Assembly: GCF_947496875.1 (NCBI RefSeq)
Contig: NZ_CANMEH010000019.1
Coordinates: 1 to 43,825, forward strand
Direction of reading: 5' to 3'
From: an uncultured Paracoccus sp.
GTDB lineage: Bacteria > Pseudomonadota > Alphaproteobacteria > Rhodobacterales > Rhodobacteraceae
Length of the DNA stretch: 43,825 nucleotides
Position 1 is the stretch's first letter, and each line of letters starts with the position of its first letter. The notes under the pieces were generated by a model. That model saw only the letters and a program-made list of their open reading frames with translations, was not told where the DNA came from and did no database searches. Positions 42,546 through 43,825 of the stretch are shown piece after piece. Made by a program: the position numbers and the translations under genes.

Positions 42546-43415
42546 ATGAACAAGAGCGGTTTCACCGACGCGCAGATCAAGGGCGTGCTGCGCCAGGCCA
42601 CGGCGGGCCGGCGTGCCGCGAGCATGGGATCAGCACGGCGACCCTCTACGAATGCCGGGCGAGGTATGGCGGCATGGATCCGTCGATGGTGAGCCCAAAG
42701 GCGCTCGAAGGCGAGAACCGGCGGCTGAGGCGCATGTTCGCTGACCTGAGCATGCAGGCGGATCTACTCGAGGAGGCGCTTGAAAGAAGTGAGCGACCAG
42801 CTCAGCGCCACGAGTTGGCCGCGAAGGCAGTGGCGACAACGGGGGCCCAGCATTGCCCGGCGCTTGGCGTCAGCGAGACCTGTTTTCGCTGCGGCTCGAA
42901 GCGCGATGAAGAGAGCGAGACGATGGCCGACCTGCTGGTCGGGTCGACCAATGTCAGGGATTCGGGCTGTGCGTCCGGACACCTGCGCAACGTCAGAGGG
43001 GCATGCCTCGAACCACAGGCGCGTGCATCGGATCCGCTGCGATCTGGAGCTGAACCTGCGCATCAGGGCCGAGGTTAAGGCTGGAGCGGGAGAAGCCCGA
43101 AGAGCTGACCGAGCCTGCCGTGCCGAACCTGGTATGGTCCATGGATTTCCTGGCCGAAGGCCGACAGTTCCGGCTCTTGAACGTGCTGGACGACTTCAAC
43201 CGCGAAGGCCTGGCGTCGAGGCCCATTTCTCGCTGCCAGCGGAACGGGTCGTTCGGTCGTTTAACCACATCATCGCGTGGCGCGGCAAGCCCCTGAGCGT
43301 ACGGATCGACAACAATCGCACGGTCCGGCATGAATGGCTGGACCTCTACATCCTTGAAACCCTTGAGGACCGGCGGGCCAACCCCCGCAATGAAGCTGAA
43401 AATGTCCGCGTAAGT
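42546..43415 (+). pseudogene. Decayed IS3-family element (OrfA and OrfB remnants)
   Basis: OrfA begins at ATG 42546 (MNKSGFTDAQIKGVLRQA), then shifts frame near 42607, continuing as ACREHGISTATLYECRARYG then GGMDPSMV and ENRRLRRMFADLSMQADLLEEAL, a classic IS3 OrfA with its leucine-zipper end. OrfB survives only in pieces: VPNLVWSMDFLAEGRQFRLL carries the first DDE Asp region and RIDNNRTVRHEWLD the second. Frames change several times and parts are missing, so it is inactive. It interrupts the integrase fragment. Confidence 0.75.
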
Positions 43416-43655
43416 CCTACGGTGGGGCCCGCCAAAACGGGAGGTTTCCCCCCGGAGGGAATTCGCCCCCGCTTTTGTGACCGCATACGTGCAGAAATGC
43501 TCGAACCATAGCCATGGCATCCCACCGGTGAGCGACTCATGCTTCTTGAACTGATGCTGTCCCTGAGCGTGGTGTAGATTCTGGGAGAGTTGGTCACCGG
43601 CGATGTTCGGTTAGGTGTGGTTGCTTACGCCAACCCAGGACCGAGAGGACCACCG
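43416..43655. other. Junction between IS3 remnant and IS256 element
   Basis: The 240 bases contain no supported gene. The IS256-type left end probably lies near 43580-43600, upstream of the transposase ATG; terminal repeats cannot be checked because the right end is outside the window. Confidence 0.35.
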
Positions 43656-43825
43656 ATGACCACCGACATGATGAACTTCCGCGACATCGTGGAGGAGGCC
43701 CCTGACACTGATCTGCTGCGCGAGATGATCGGCTTTGCCGCCGAGCGACTGATGGAACTGGAGGTCGGCGCCGTGACGGGCGCGGCCTACGGCGAGAAGG
43801 ACCCGGCGCGGCGGACACAGCGCAA
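43656..43825 (+). CDS. IS256-family transposase, N-terminal fragment (runs off the window)
   Basis: About 56 codons: MTTDMMNFRDIVEEAPDTDL, then LREMIGFAAERLMELEVGAVTGAAYGEKDPARRTQRN (short blocks: LREMIGFAAERLM, VGAVTGAAYGEKDP). The pattern LLREMxxFAAxRLMxxEVxxxTGAxxGxRxPxRxxxRN is the start of Mutator-type (Transposase_mut) enzymes. GAGAGGACC precedes the ATG. The catalytic part is beyond the edge. Confidence 0.85.
   Translation, partial: MTTDMMNFRDIVEEAPDTDLLREMIGFAAERLMELEVGAVTGAAYGEKDPARRTQR

Noticed and set aside
1..43825. CRISPR arrays and rRNA genes
   Set aside because: No regularly spaced direct repeats and no rRNA sequence seen on reading.

Overview
The window is a high-GC piece of an alphaproteobacterial chromosome, most likely Rhodobacterales (Paracoccus or a close relative). 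Reasons: GC-rich wobble positions almost throughout, the core order ychF-trpA and rpoZ-rsh with folK next door, an encoded-CCA tRNA-Ser, and proteins typical of that group. Nothing was searched; family names come from motifs read in the translations.

Region 1 (1-6133) is a catabolic cluster for an alicyclic acid, read leftwards: badH, badI, aliB, aliA, a second SDR, and the first codons of etfB. A divergent MarR regulator (badR) sits across a 190-base control region holding a 14-bp near-palindrome. The set fits cyclohexanecarboxylate activation, dehydrogenation, oxidation and ring cleavage to pimeloyl-CoA, with ETF taking the electrons. The hydratase (BadK) is not in the window.

Region 2 (6134-15540) is an accessory segment ending at tRNA-Ser(GCU). 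It is a patchwork of prophage scraps (two copies of a tail-like C1q fold, a membrane-anchor scrap, the C-terminus of a nuclease-like protein, the N-terminus of a ParB-type methylase) around an IS110-family element with a structured right-hand flank. Inside lies an intact AAA+ ATPase / subtilisin-like protease pair resembling IetA/IetS, preceded by a coiled-coil membrane protein, and followed by a convergent exported beta-propeller.

Region 3 (15541-41918) is ordinary chromosome: ychF, trpA, an acetyltransferase, a TerB-J-domain protein, an exported Pro-rich protein, a membrane-tethered DnaQ-type exonuclease, an acetate module (regulatory cNMP/CBS/DUF294 protein, symporter and its small subunit, acetyl-CoA synthetase), a class V aminotransferase, a gamma-glutamyl-amine set (amidotransferase, glutamine-synthetase-like ligase, FAD oxidase), DUF2062, rsh, rpoZ, folK, a NYN protein, ispH, rnhA, a GST and parE.

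Region 4 (41919-43825) is again accessory: a probable integrase scrap cut by a decayed IS3-type element, then the 5' part of an IS256-family transposase running off the window.

The best candidates for something new are the membrane-protein/AAA+/protease module in Region 2, the structured flank of the IS110 element, and the alicyclic-acid cluster with its unusual AliB active-site residue and the apparent ATT start of its regulator.
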